Source of the DNA: an uncultured Granulosicoccus sp.
GTDB taxonomy: Bacteria; Pseudomonadota; Gammaproteobacteria; Granulosicoccales; Granulosicoccaceae
Assembly: GCA_947495035.1 (NCBI GenBank)
Contig: CANLXI010000038.1
Coordinates: 1-62,673, forward strand
Length of the DNA: 62,673 nucleotides
Reading direction: 5' to 3'
Shown here: one piece after another, positions 27,977 to 36,531 of the stretch
Position numbering within the stretch: position 1 is the stretch's first letter
How the letters are laid out: each line of letters starts with the position of its first letter
Made by a program: the position numbers and the translations under genes
The notes under the pieces: model-generated
Told to the model about the DNA's origin: nothing
Seen by the model: only the letters and a program-made list of their open reading frames with translations
The model's database searches: none

Positions 27977-28050
27977 TTTTCACCATTTCTCGGCACAATG
28001 TTCGGCAACCGAGGGTTTGAAACCTGACAAGAAAGAGGCAAGCTGTCGTC

Positions 28051-29112
28051 ATGAGCAACATCAGGGAACAACCACAGAAGAAACGCAGCCGCTCCCGCAA
28101 GGGAGCACCCGGCATTCTCGACGTGGCACTACGCGCCGAGGTGTCCAGTGCCACCGTCTCTCGATACTTCAACAACCCGGATATCGTCAGACCGCCCACA
28201 CGAGCGAGAATCGAAAAGGCTGCCCGCGAACTGGGCTACATCCGAGACCGGGTGGCCGGGGCCATGCATGGCATGATGAGCGGAAGTGTGGGGTTGATTG
28301 TCCCTACCGTGGACCACGCCATATTCGCCGAGCTTATCGAAGCATTCTCGGCTCGGCTGCATCAGCACGATCGCACCATGCTGATTGCCAGTCACAATTA
28401 CGAGCTGGATCGGGAAACCGGTATCGTGCGCTCACTGCTGGAACGCCGTATAGATGCCATTGCCCTGGTAGGCAGAGATCACCCCGAGGCGGCTCTGGAG
28501 ATGCTGCGTGTGCGCGGCATTCCCGTCGTGATGCTGTGGAATGCAGTCGGCCTGGAGGGCATACCCAGCATCGGGACGGACAATCGCAAGAGTGCCATGG
28601 AAGTCACGCAGCACCTGGTGAATCTACAGCATCGCAAGATCGCTTTGCTGTTCCCCGATACGCAGTTCAATGACCGGGCACGTGACCGACTCACCGGCGT
28701 CATGGAGTCTCTGCACAGTGCAGGCATTTCGGTACCGGACAAGTGGAACCAGCCCTGCCCCTACGATACTGACAGGGCCAAGGCGGTGGCCATGAACCTG
28801 CTGCAAGACGATCCACCCACAGCATTCATCTGCGGCAACGACATCATTGCGCATGGGGTCATTCATGCAGCATCTCGTCTGGGCATCAGAATACCGGACG
28901 AGCTGTCGGTGGTCGGCATTGGCGATTTTCGCGGATCTTCAGCCATTGAACCACCGTTGACGACCGTACGCCTGCCTGCCATCCGTATCGGTCAGCTGGC
29001 AGCTGATACCCTGATAGACAAGACCCACCTGAAGAACGTCGCGACCTTGCCCGATGTGCAACTGCCCAGTGAATTGATCCTGCGAGAATCCACGGCAATA
29101 GCGCCACGATGA
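28051..29112 (+). CDS. LacI-family transcriptional regulator
   Basis: This 353-residue protein has an N-terminal LacI-type helix-turn-helix (about 20-66: GILDVALRAEVSSATVSRYF and a hinge-like helix RIEKAARELGYIRD) and a periplasmic-binding-protein-like effector domain (about 78-350, SVGLIVPTV, FICGNDIIAHGV, LSVVGIGDF). It probably represses the divergent tctABC-sauST operon and itself until the operon substrate or an intermediate is present. The LacI-type site at 27963 supports this. It is convergent with the second tctC. Confidence 0.9.
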   Translation: MSNIREQPQKKRSRSRKGAPGILDVALRAEVSSATVSRYFNNPDIVRPPTRARIEKAARELGYIRDRVAGAMHGMMSGSVGLIVPTVDHAIFAELIEAFSARLHQHDRTMLIASHNYELDRETGIVRSLLERRIDAIALVGRDHPEAALEMLRVRGIPVVMLWNAVGLEGIPSIGTDNRKSAMEVTQHLVNLQHRKIALLFPDTQFNDRARDRLTGVMESLHSAGISVPDKWNQPCPYDTDRAKAVAMNLLQDDPPTAFICGNDIIAHGVIHAASRLGIRIPDELSVVGIGDFRGSSAIEPPLTTVRLPAIRIGQLAADTLIDKTHLKNVATLPDVQLPSELILRESTAIAPR

Positions 29113-29166
29113 GCTGACGAACAGCCTCGTGACAGCGATACCGGATCGAAGACCCTTTTGATGAAC

Positions 29167-30141
29167 CTATTTCAGCTTCACCAGTAGCTCTTTCAGCGTG
29201 TCCAATCGTTTTTCCCACATGGCCTGGACCTCCTCGCGCCTCATGATTTTCATGGGAGCACCACCCGAGGCCATTCGGCTGACAATGAGCGGATCGGCGA
29301 ACATCACCGGGATCTTGTCCGCCAGCGTTGCTATCACCTCGTCTGGCGTACCGGCAGGTACCATCACGCCGCGATAATTGACCGAGGCATTGTCGATATC
29401 GTAGCCCGCTTCCTTCAAGGTTGGCACATCAGGCAGAAACTCGCTGGAACGCATCATGTCTGCCACCGCCAGTATCTTCACCTTGCCCGCCTGACGAGCA
29501 CGATAGGCATCTGACAGATTGTTGATACCCGCCATGACGTCGCCCACGATGACGGCGTTCAACGCGGCCGCACCCCCCCCCTTGGTGGGGATATAGGCCA
29601 GCTCGCTGTCGATGGCCTTTTCGATCTGTAACGCGGCAATATGATGCCCGACAAACAAGCCCGCACCGGAGAGCGTCAACCTGGCTGGATTCTCTTGCGC
29701 AAAATCCAGCAATTGTCCGATGGTGTCGTACTCACTGTCGGCAGACACGATCACGACGGCGGGATCCGCCCCCCAGTTGGCAATCGGTTCGAAGGAATCG
29801 ATGTCGTAATCCACGCCGCCTTCCAGAGACTGCGCGATGAAATGCGGAATATTGTAGGCCGCCAGCGAATAGCCATCCGCCGGTGCTTCATTGGCGAACC
29901 AGTTCCAGCCGATTCTGCCACCGGCGCCGGCCTGGTTGACGATATTTACCGACTGCCCAAGATAGTCGTCGTTGGCAGACAGCATGAAGACGATGCGTGA
30001 CTGAAAGTCGGTAGCCCCACCTGCCCCGTAGGACACCATGAGAGACGGAGATCGTTCCGGATAATCCGCAGCCAGTGCCGACCCTTGTCCCAGCAGAATC
30101 GAAGATGCCACCAGTAACAGTGACAGACTGTGCATCCTCAT
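29167..30141 (-). CDS. TctC/Bug-family periplasmic binding protein (orphan copy 2)
   Basis: This 324-residue protein has a signal peptide (LSLLLVASSILLGQGSALA) and the same blocks as the first copy (SYGAGGATDF, GAGGRIGWNWFA, GGVDYDIDSFEPIANWGADP, LAYIPTKGGGAA). By eye about two thirds of residues are identical to copy 1. It has no TctA/TctB of its own and lies beyond the regulator, convergent with it. It probably supplies the same permease with a related ligand, or senses ligand in the periplasm. An ATG two codons in is an equal start. Confidence 0.9.
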   Translation of the reverse strand: MRMHSLSLLLVASSILLGQGSALAADYPERSPSLMVSYGAGGATDFQSRIVFMLSANDDYLGQSVNIVNQAGAGGRIGWNWFANEAPADGYSLAAYNIPHFIAQSLEGGVDYDIDSFEPIANWGADPAVVIVSADSEYDTIGQLLDFAQENPARLTLSGAGLFVGHHIAALQIEKAIDSELAYIPTKGGGAAALNAVIVGDVMAGINNLSDAYRARQAGKVKILAVADMMRSSEFLPDVPTLKEAGYDIDNASVNYRGVMVPAGTPDEVIATLADKIPVMFADPLIVSRMASGGAPMKIMRREEVQAMWEKRLDTLKELLVKLK

Positions 30142-30297
30142 GTTCTACCCCGAATGACGCGATCAATACGGTTATTCGGCTTGCGAGAAACAGGCCCAGC
30201 GAGGGATCAATGCGGAAAAAGCGCGTTACAACGGCCGAAAACATGAACGATATCGTTACCACAGGCTTCCTCACAGCAGAAAGACGTCATTCCGTCA

Positions 30298-30987
30298 TCA
30301 GGGCTTGCGCTTGCCAGTGCTTTGCATCACCTCGCCTTCGATGATCGTCAGGGCCGGAGTATCGGGCGACTTGCCCGTGTTCGACTCAGCCGTGGCCGGC
30401 CCTGCACCGGAGTCCTCACCCGGTTCGACAACCGCGCCTGACAGACGATCCAGTGCACCTCTGGACTGGCGCCAGCGGAACACATAGCCACCCAGGGCAC
30501 CGCCGGCAGTGGTGATCGTCAGCAGCCCCAGGGTCAGCATTTCGGTGATCAGCATCAGAACTCCCAGCCCCGTCACCCCCATGAATGCCAGGCCTACCTT
30601 GATGTTGGCGCGCCGACTGATGCTGCGCTCGCGCTGCATCAGCTGCTTGTGCGTCTTCCTGACCAGACTTTCCCGTTCCGCGTGGGCACGTTCCTGCATC
30701 TGCGCCTTGTCGGCACTGGCCTGTTGCAGCACTTCCGAGCGGGTGCGCTCGATTTTCCGATGCAGCTTCTCGCGTTCATTGGCGTGACTCTCACGCAGCT
30801 CGGCATTGCGTCGCTCTGCCTCCATGCGTCCCAGCGTTGACAACCACAACGCCGTGACAAAGGCGATGATCAGGGCCGGTAAACCGGCGCGCAGCAAAAG
30901 ATCTTCAACGCCGGCATCGCGGTTGACCCAGAACAGCGCCAGGGTTACCAGCTGTACCAGTACAATTCCCGGTAGATAACGAAACAT
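30298..30987 (-). CDS. Membrane protein with central coiled coil, unknown function
   Basis: This 229-residue product from the ATG at 30987 has two N-terminal membrane helices (about 4-22 and 30-50), a charged coiled coil (about 55-125, ERRNAELRESHANEREKLHRK), two further hydrophobic helices (about 130-175) and a disordered C-terminus. No named domain was recognised. It is divergent from polB with about 115 bp between starts. The frame extends 39 codons upstream (to 31104), but that part lacks a signal and overlaps the polB promoter. Confidence 0.65.
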   Translation of the reverse strand: MFRYLPGIVLVQLVTLALFWVNRDAGVEDLLLRAGLPALIIAFVTALWLSTLGRMEAERRNAELRESHANEREKLHRKIERTRSEVLQQASADKAQMQERAHAERESLVRKTHKQLMQRERSISRRANIKVGLAFMGVTGLGVLMLITEMLTLGLLTITTAGGALGGYVFRWRQSRGALDRLSGAVVEPGEDSGAGPATAESNTGKSPDTPALTIIEGEVMQSTGKRKP

Positions 30988-31102
30988 GGACAGGCAGCAG
31001 AGCTCGCGGTGCATTGGACTTGCCTGCATGGTACACGAGCCCAAAGCGTTTCCCGCACGGTCGGACAGCAGGAGCAGCGACAAGACAGGTACACTATCGT
31101 TC

Positions 31103-33439
31103 ATGAGCCTCGACGCCTACCTGCTGACCCGCCACTGGCGTGATACGCCACAAGGCCTGGAGCTGTCGCTGTGGGCCTGCTCCGCAGAAGGACCCGTAAA
31201 TCTGCTGATCAGGGACCAGAAACCGGTGTGCTTCATCGAACGGTCCCGTGACGTCTTTCTGCCTGCAGGTGCAGTTCGCAAGCCCCTTGATCTGACACTG
31301 TTGCACGGTGAAGCCGTGGATGGCCTGTATTTTCGCCAGCAACGCGACCTGCAGCAGCTGCGCCAGAGTGGCGCAATACTGTGCGAATCGGACGTCAAGC
31401 CCGTCGATCGCTATCTGATGGAGCGCTTCATTCGCGCGCCGGTACGCATCGATGGTGAGTGGCAGCGAGTGGGCAATCACTGGCGTGTGCAACAGCCGCG
31501 ATTGCAGCCGGGTGACTACCAGCCTCGACTGCGTACACTGGCCATCGATATCGAGACCCGCGGACACAGTCGCCAACTGTACTCGATTGCCGCGGCCATC
31601 ATGCCCGAAAGCGAGAGCGAGAGCGAGAGCGAGAGCGAGAGCGAGAGCACTCAGGATCGCCCCAGCGATGTAGTTTTCATGATCGGCAGCGGTGAGGATG
31701 AACAACGTGGACACTACCGGCTCATCTACCAGCCCGATGAGAAGGCCCTGCTCAACGCCTTTTTCAACTGGACACTGGAAACCGATCCGGATGCCCTGAC
31801 CGGCTGGGCCGTCGTCAACTTCGACCTGAACTTCATCGTCCGCAAATGCCAGTCCCTCGGCATGCCCTGCCGCCTTGGTCGAGGCGGCGAAACGGCCACG
31901 GTACTGCAACCCACGCAGCCCGGCTCGCCACGCATTGCCCGTGTACCGGGACGTGCGGTATTCGATGGCATCGACCTGCTGAAGGCCGGCTTCTGGAACT
32001 TCGAGAGTTTCTCGCTCGACAATGTCTCACATGAATTGCTGGGTACCGGCAAGCTCATCAGTTCGGAGCAGGACAAGGTTGCCGAGATCAATCGTCTGTT
32101 CAGGGATGACAAGCCGCAGCTGGCCGATTACAACATTCGCGACTGCACGCTGGTGAACGAGATTTTCCAGAAGGCCGACCTGCTCGCCTTCGCGGTGCAA
32201 AGGGCCAATCTGACCGGTCTGGCGCTGGACAGGCTCGGTGGCTCGGTCGCCGCCTTCGACAACCTCTACTTGCCGAGACTGCATCGGGCGGGATACGTGG
32301 CACCTGATGTCGACAACCGCAACGATGGCCTGGGCAGTCCCGGCGGCTATGTCATGGACTCGGTACCAGGCTTGTACAAGAACGTACTGGTGCTGGACTT
32401 CAAGAGCCTGTACCCCAGCATCATCCGTACCTTCTTCATTGATCCAATGGGGCTGGCTGTACCCGGGGACAATCCCTTGCCGGGCTTCGTGGAAGCCATG
32501 TTCTCTCGCGAACAACACATTCTTCCGGGGCTGATCGAAGAGCTCTGGGCAGCGCGCGACAAGGCGAAGCAGGACAGAAATGCACCTCTGTCCCAGGCCA
32601 TCAAGATCATCATGAATTCGTTCTATGGGGTATTGGGTACCACCGGTTGTCGTTTCTACTCGCAACAACTGGCATCCAGCATCACCCGGCGTGGGCATGA
32701 GATCATCACCCGCTCACGCGACTGGATCGAACAGCAGGGATACCCGGTGATCTACGGCGATACGGATTCGGTCTTCATCTACATTGGCGATGATGCAGAC
32801 GAACAGCGTTCAGCGGAGATCGGCAATCAGCTGATGCATGAACTGAATGTCTGGTGGCGCAATGAGCTCAGACAGACCCTGGATATCGAATCGCATCTGG
32901 AAGTCGAATACGAAACGCACTATTCCCGGTTCTTCATGCCAACAGTGCGCGGCATGCCTACCGGTAGCAAGAAACGTTATGCCGGATTGATTGCTCCCGA
33001 TTCACGGCTGGTGGTCAAGGGGCTGGAAGCGGCCCGCACCGATTGGACACCGCTGGCCAGACATTTCCAGCGCGAGCTGTTTCTGCGTGTCTTCCATGAA
33101 GAACCCTTCGAGGAGTTCATTCGTGAGACCGCCGAACAGCTGCAGGCGGGACAGCTTGACGAGCAACTGGTCTATCGCAAACGCATCCGTCGTGCGCTGG
33201 ATGACTATCAGCGTAACGTGCCGCCGCATATACAGGCGGCTCGCAAGCTGGAACACAGTGGTCGGACCATCAGCTATCTGATCACGCGCAATGGACCGGA
33301 GCCTGTCGATCTGTTGCAGTCAGCGCCGGACTACCAGCATTATCTGGACAAGCAACTGGCTCCGGCGGCTGACGGCATACTGCAATTTCTGGATACGAGC
33401 TTTGCAGCCATCACTGATGCGCAGCTGCAGATGTTCTGA
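31103..33439 (+). CDS. polB: DNA polymerase II (family B)
   Basis: This family B polymerase is 778 residues, close to the 783 of E. coli. The exonuclease motif Exo I is LAIDIETRG (D149, E151). Polymerase motif A is LDFKSLYPS (D432), motif B KIIMNSFYG (K501) and motif C YGDTDS (D553, D555), so both activities look intact. It fills gaps and restarts forks after damage. The ATG at 31103 gives MSLDAYLLTRHW; 39 in-frame upstream codons are discarded. A run of Ser-Glu dipeptides (about 169-182) is inserted in the exonuclease domain by a gagagc repeat. No SOS box was seen upstream. Confidence 0.95.
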   Translation: MSLDAYLLTRHWRDTPQGLELSLWACSAEGPVNLLIRDQKPVCFIERSRDVFLPAGAVRKPLDLTLLHGEAVDGLYFRQQRDLQQLRQSGAILCESDVKPVDRYLMERFIRAPVRIDGEWQRVGNHWRVQQPRLQPGDYQPRLRTLAIDIETRGHSRQLYSIAAAIMPESESESESESESESTQDRPSDVVFMIGSGEDEQRGHYRLIYQPDEKALLNAFFNWTLETDPDALTGWAVVNFDLNFIVRKCQSLGMPCRLGRGGETATVLQPTQPGSPRIARVPGRAVFDGIDLLKAGFWNFESFSLDNVSHELLGTGKLISSEQDKVAEINRLFRDDKPQLADYNIRDCTLVNEIFQKADLLAFAVQRANLTGLALDRLGGSVAAFDNLYLPRLHRAGYVAPDVDNRNDGLGSPGGYVMDSVPGLYKNVLVLDFKSLYPSIIRTFFIDPMGLAVPGDNPLPGFVEAMFSREQHILPGLIEELWAARDKAKQDRNAPLSQAIKIIMNSFYGVLGTTGCRFYSQQLASSITRRGHEIITRSRDWIEQQGYPVIYGDTDSVFIYIGDDADEQRSAEIGNQLMHELNVWWRNELRQTLDIESHLEVEYETHYSRFFMPTVRGMPTGSKKRYAGLIAPDSRLVVKGLEAARTDWTPLARHFQRELFLRVFHEEPFEEFIRETAEQLQAGQLDEQLVYRKRIRRALDDYQRNVPPHIQAARKLEHSGRTISYLITRNGPEPVDLLQSAPDYQHYLDKQLAPAADGILQFLDTSFAAITDAQLQMF
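31611..31648. repeat. Hexanucleotide tandem repeat (gagagc)n inside polB
   Basis: About six copies of gagagc encode alternating Glu and Ser after the Exo I region. The reading frame is kept. Confidence 0.9.
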
Positions 33440-33453
33440 CGCTCGGTGGACGC

Positions 33454-33972
33454 TCAGTCCAGTGAACGCTGAAAGTCGCCGGTTGTGAAGACGAAATCAC
33501 TCTTGGCGGCGATGGTATGACAGCCCGAGCAGAAAGCACTTTCACCGGCAGTGCCCTTGTAGCTGTCCGCCCAGATCCAGTTGTCCTTGCTCACGGTATC
33601 GCCGGCAGCGACCTTGACACTGACGGTGTGACCGGGCTTGCGACCGGCTTCCCAGTCTTCCTTGCTGGCAAACTGCTCCTTGACGACAACCGTGCCGGCA
33701 GGCAGGTTGTAGGGAGCGCTGCCGAGAAGTGCATCACGTCCGATATCGTTGACGTACACTTCGCGATACCCATCCAACCCCTGATGCACGCCTCCCAGAA
33801 AACCTGTCGGATTACCCGTGCTGACATGTGTATCCGTGAGGCGAGTCCATGACTTGTAATCGGCCCAACGCGGATCGGCGTCTCTGAACGGCGACGTCAG
33901 CGTACTGCAACTGGCAAGCAAAGTACTCGTTACAAGCACGGTTCCGACTTTTCTGAAGGCGGCTTTTTTCAC
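33454..33972 (-). CDS. Lipoprotein with cytochrome P460-like domain and CxxCH haem motif
   Basis: This 172-residue protein starts with a lipoprotein signal (TSTLLASC, Cys22). The rest resembles the cytochrome P460 family (WADYKSWTRLTDTHVSTGNP, GYREVYVNDIGRDAL), with a haem-binding CSGCH (C148, C151, H152) near the end. P460 proteins bind a cross-linked haem and act in nitrogen oxide or hydroxylamine chemistry in other bacteria; many relatives have unknown roles. It is convergent with polB, 14 bp apart. Its own redox partner is not in the window. Confidence 0.8.
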   Translation of the reverse strand: MKKAAFRKVGTVLVTSTLLASCSTLTSPFRDADPRWADYKSWTRLTDTHVSTGNPTGFLGGVHQGLDGYREVYVNDIGRDALLGSAPYNLPAGTVVVKEQFASKEDWEAGRKPGHTVSVKVAAGDTVSKDNWIWADSYKGTAGESAFCSGCHTIAAKSDFVFTTGDFQRSLD

Positions 33973-34095
33973 ATTTTTCCCCTGTTGTATTGGATGGTAT
34001 AAGGCAAAGCCGGAACAGACGGCTCAGAGGGTTGACTCCGGATTCGTGTAAAAATTCCCGAGCCTGAAGAAAACGTAGCCGATTTCGAGCATGTA

Positions 34096-34138
34096 CAGTG
34101 CCACCTGCCCCGCTTCACGAATGAAACAGGTGACACTG
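34096..34138. terminator. Hairpin downstream of glcB
   Basis: A 12-bp stem (cagtgccacctg with caggtgacactg, one mismatch) with a 19-nt loop lies 20 bp after the glcB stop. No clear U-run follows on the minus strand, so termination is only probable. Confidence 0.4.
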
Positions 34139-34157
34139 TTCAGGCAATGATGAAATA

Positions 34158-36332
34158 TCAGGCCTGGGCTGCCTTGACCTCACGACGCCTGGCCGTCAGA
34201 ACGAACTCCGTGTAGCCGTTCGCTTGAGCCTGCCCCTTCAGGACCAAGTCGAGCGCTGCCTGAAAGGCAATGCTGTCATCGAACGATGGAGCCATGGCCA
34301 CATAGTCGGCGTCGCCGGCATTCTGTCCGTCAACCACCAGCGCCATACGCTCCATGGCATCGCGCACCTGATCGACAGTGACGATTTCATGCAGCAACCA
34401 GTTGGCCAGGAACTGACTGGAAATGCGCAAGGTGGCACGATCTTCCATGAGGCCGACATTGTTGATGTCAGGCACCTTGGAACAACCCACCCCCTGATTC
34501 ACCCAACGCACGACATAACCCAGAATGCTTTGCGCATTGTTGTCCAGTTCGTGCTGGATTTCCTCGGCCGAATAATTGCGCCCCGCCTCACTCAGCGGAA
34601 TGGTCAGGATGTCATCGGCACTGGCTTTCTGGCGTGTCTTCAGCGCGTCCTGAACGGCCTGCACACTGACCTTGTGATAATGCATGGCATGCAGTGTGGC
34701 GGCTGTGGGGGACGGCACCCAGGCGGTATTGGCACCGGCTTCGGGATGACCCTGCTTGGCCGCGATCATGGCTGCCATCTGATCCGGAATGGCCCACATA
34801 CCCTTGCCGATCTGGCCATTGCCCTGCAGGCCACTGGCCAGACCAACGTCGACATTGTTGTTCTCATAGGCAGACAACCAGGTGGCATTCTTCATCTCGC
34901 CCTTGGGAATCATGACACCGGCATGCATGCTGGTGTGCATCTCGTCGCCGGTGCGATCCAGAAAACCGGTATTGATGAAGATGACGCGTTCGCGTGCTGC
35001 GGCAATGCAGTTCTTCAGGTTGACAGAGGTGCGACGCTCCTCATCCATGATGCCCATCTTGAGTGTGTTGGCTTCCAGTCCCAGCGCCTCTTCCACCATC
35101 GTGAAGAGTTTGACCGACAAGGCCACTTCGGCCGTTCCGTGCAACTTGGGTTTCACGATATAGACGCTACCCGTCCGTGAATTGCGTGCATCGTTTTCAC
35201 CCTTCTTCAGGTCATGCATGGCGATGAGACTGGTGAACATGGCGTCCAGATAGGTTTCCGGCACCTGCTGTCCATCCGCATCGAGTACCGCATCGGTCAT
35301 CATGTGCGTGCCGACGTTGCGCACCAGCAGCACACTGCGGCCGGGCAGACTGAAGGCATTGCCCTGCAGGTCGTTGAAATCGCGATCCGGATTCAGCTTG
35401 CGTTCGATCTGCTTGCCGTTCTTTTCGACCTGCTCACTCAGATCACCCTTCATCAGCCCCAGCCAGTTGCGATAGACCAGGACCTTGTCCTCGGCATCGA
35501 CCGCTGTCACCGAGTCTTCACAATCCTGAATGGTACTCAGGGCCGACTCCATGATGATATCGGAGACACCAGCCGCACTGGCCTTGCCCACCGGACTGCT
35601 GCGATCGAACACGACTTCCATGTGCAAGCCGTTGTTCTTCAGCAGAACCGAGCTGGGCGCATCCGCACTGCCGGTGTAGCCGGCACACTGCGGGGGATGC
35701 TTCAATCCGACTTCGCTGCCGGAAGTGAGTGTCAATTTCAAGGCACCATCGACGATGGCATAGGCGCTGATGTCGGCGTGGCTACCCTGCACCAGTGGTA
35801 CGGCTTCGTCGAGCAGCTGGTTGGCGAAAGCCACGACACGCTGCCCTCTCACCGGATTGTACTCACGAGAGCGCTCGGCACCATCGGCCTCGCTGATGGC
35901 ATCGGTACCGTAGAGTGCGTCGTACAGGCTTCCCCAGCGCGCATTGGCCGCGTTCAGGGCATATCGGGCGTTGTTGACCGGCACCACCAGCTGCGGGCCT
36001 GCGGTCTTGGCGATTTCATCATCGACACGGGTCACATCGACACTGAAATCGTCCACCTGGGGCTCCAGATAACCGATTTCCACGAGAAAGGCCTTGTAGA
36101 CCGACTGGTCGATCGGACCGGGATTCGCCTTGTGCCAATCGTCCAGCTTTGCCTGCAGCGCATCACGACGCTCCATTGCCGCCTGATTCTGTGGCGCAAG
36201 TTCGGAAATGATGCTGGCGAGCGAGGAAAATAACGCATCCGCCTCGATACCGGTACCCGGAAGGGCTTCATTGACAATGAAATCGTGCAGGGATGAAGCG
36301 ACGGACAAGCCGCCAGCGGTCTTGACACTCAT
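34158..36332 (-). CDS. glcB: Malate synthase G
   Basis: This 724-residue enzyme condenses glyoxylate with acetyl-CoA to malate in the cytoplasm. Length and domain layout match malate synthase G. Visible blocks include DIIMESALSTIQDCEDSVTA with the Mg-binding acidic residue, LLVRNVGTHMMTDAVLD, KMGIMDEERRTSVNL with its Glu-Glu-Arg, and the VNQGVGCSKVPDINNVGLME region with the C-terminal catalytic Asp-Glu area LMEDRATLR. It stands alone, without isocitrate lyase or glycolate oxidase genes next to it. Confidence 0.96.
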   Translation of the reverse strand: MSVKTAGGLSVASSLHDFIVNEALPGTGIEADALFSSLASIISELAPQNQAAMERRDALQAKLDDWHKANPGPIDQSVYKAFLVEIGYLEPQVDDFSVDVTRVDDEIAKTAGPQLVVPVNNARYALNAANARWGSLYDALYGTDAISEADGAERSREYNPVRGQRVVAFANQLLDEAVPLVQGSHADISAYAIVDGALKLTLTSGSEVGLKHPPQCAGYTGSADAPSSVLLKNNGLHMEVVFDRSSPVGKASAAGVSDIIMESALSTIQDCEDSVTAVDAEDKVLVYRNWLGLMKGDLSEQVEKNGKQIERKLNPDRDFNDLQGNAFSLPGRSVLLVRNVGTHMMTDAVLDADGQQVPETYLDAMFTSLIAMHDLKKGENDARNSRTGSVYIVKPKLHGTAEVALSVKLFTMVEEALGLEANTLKMGIMDEERRTSVNLKNCIAAARERVIFINTGFLDRTGDEMHTSMHAGVMIPKGEMKNATWLSAYENNNVDVGLASGLQGNGQIGKGMWAIPDQMAAMIAAKQGHPEAGANTAWVPSPTAATLHAMHYHKVSVQAVQDALKTRQKASADDILTIPLSEAGRNYSAEEIQHELDNNAQSILGYVVRWVNQGVGCSKVPDINNVGLMEDRATLRISSQFLANWLLHEIVTVDQVRDAMERMALVVDGQNAGDADYVAMAPSFDDSIAFQAALDLVLKGQAQANGYTEFVLTARRREVKAAQA

Positions 36333-36531
36333 AATTTATCCAGTTGTTTGCAGGCCAATGTGTCGGTAAAGCGGCAGCCCTACCAAACCCGAGATTCTAA
36401 CAGAGGAGATACTTATCGGCGATCTGTGCGTCTGTTCACGGCGAAGTTACGACGTAGTTCCGCCGCTTGAAGACCATAGCTGTTTATTCTCGTCACCACT
36501 TTAACGAACCCAGATGACGGCTGAATTGCGC

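Noticed and set aside
30940..31102. Possible SOS box upstream of polB
   Set aside because: The ctgtaccagtacaa segment has the wrong spacing for CTGT-N8-ACAG; no other candidate was found.
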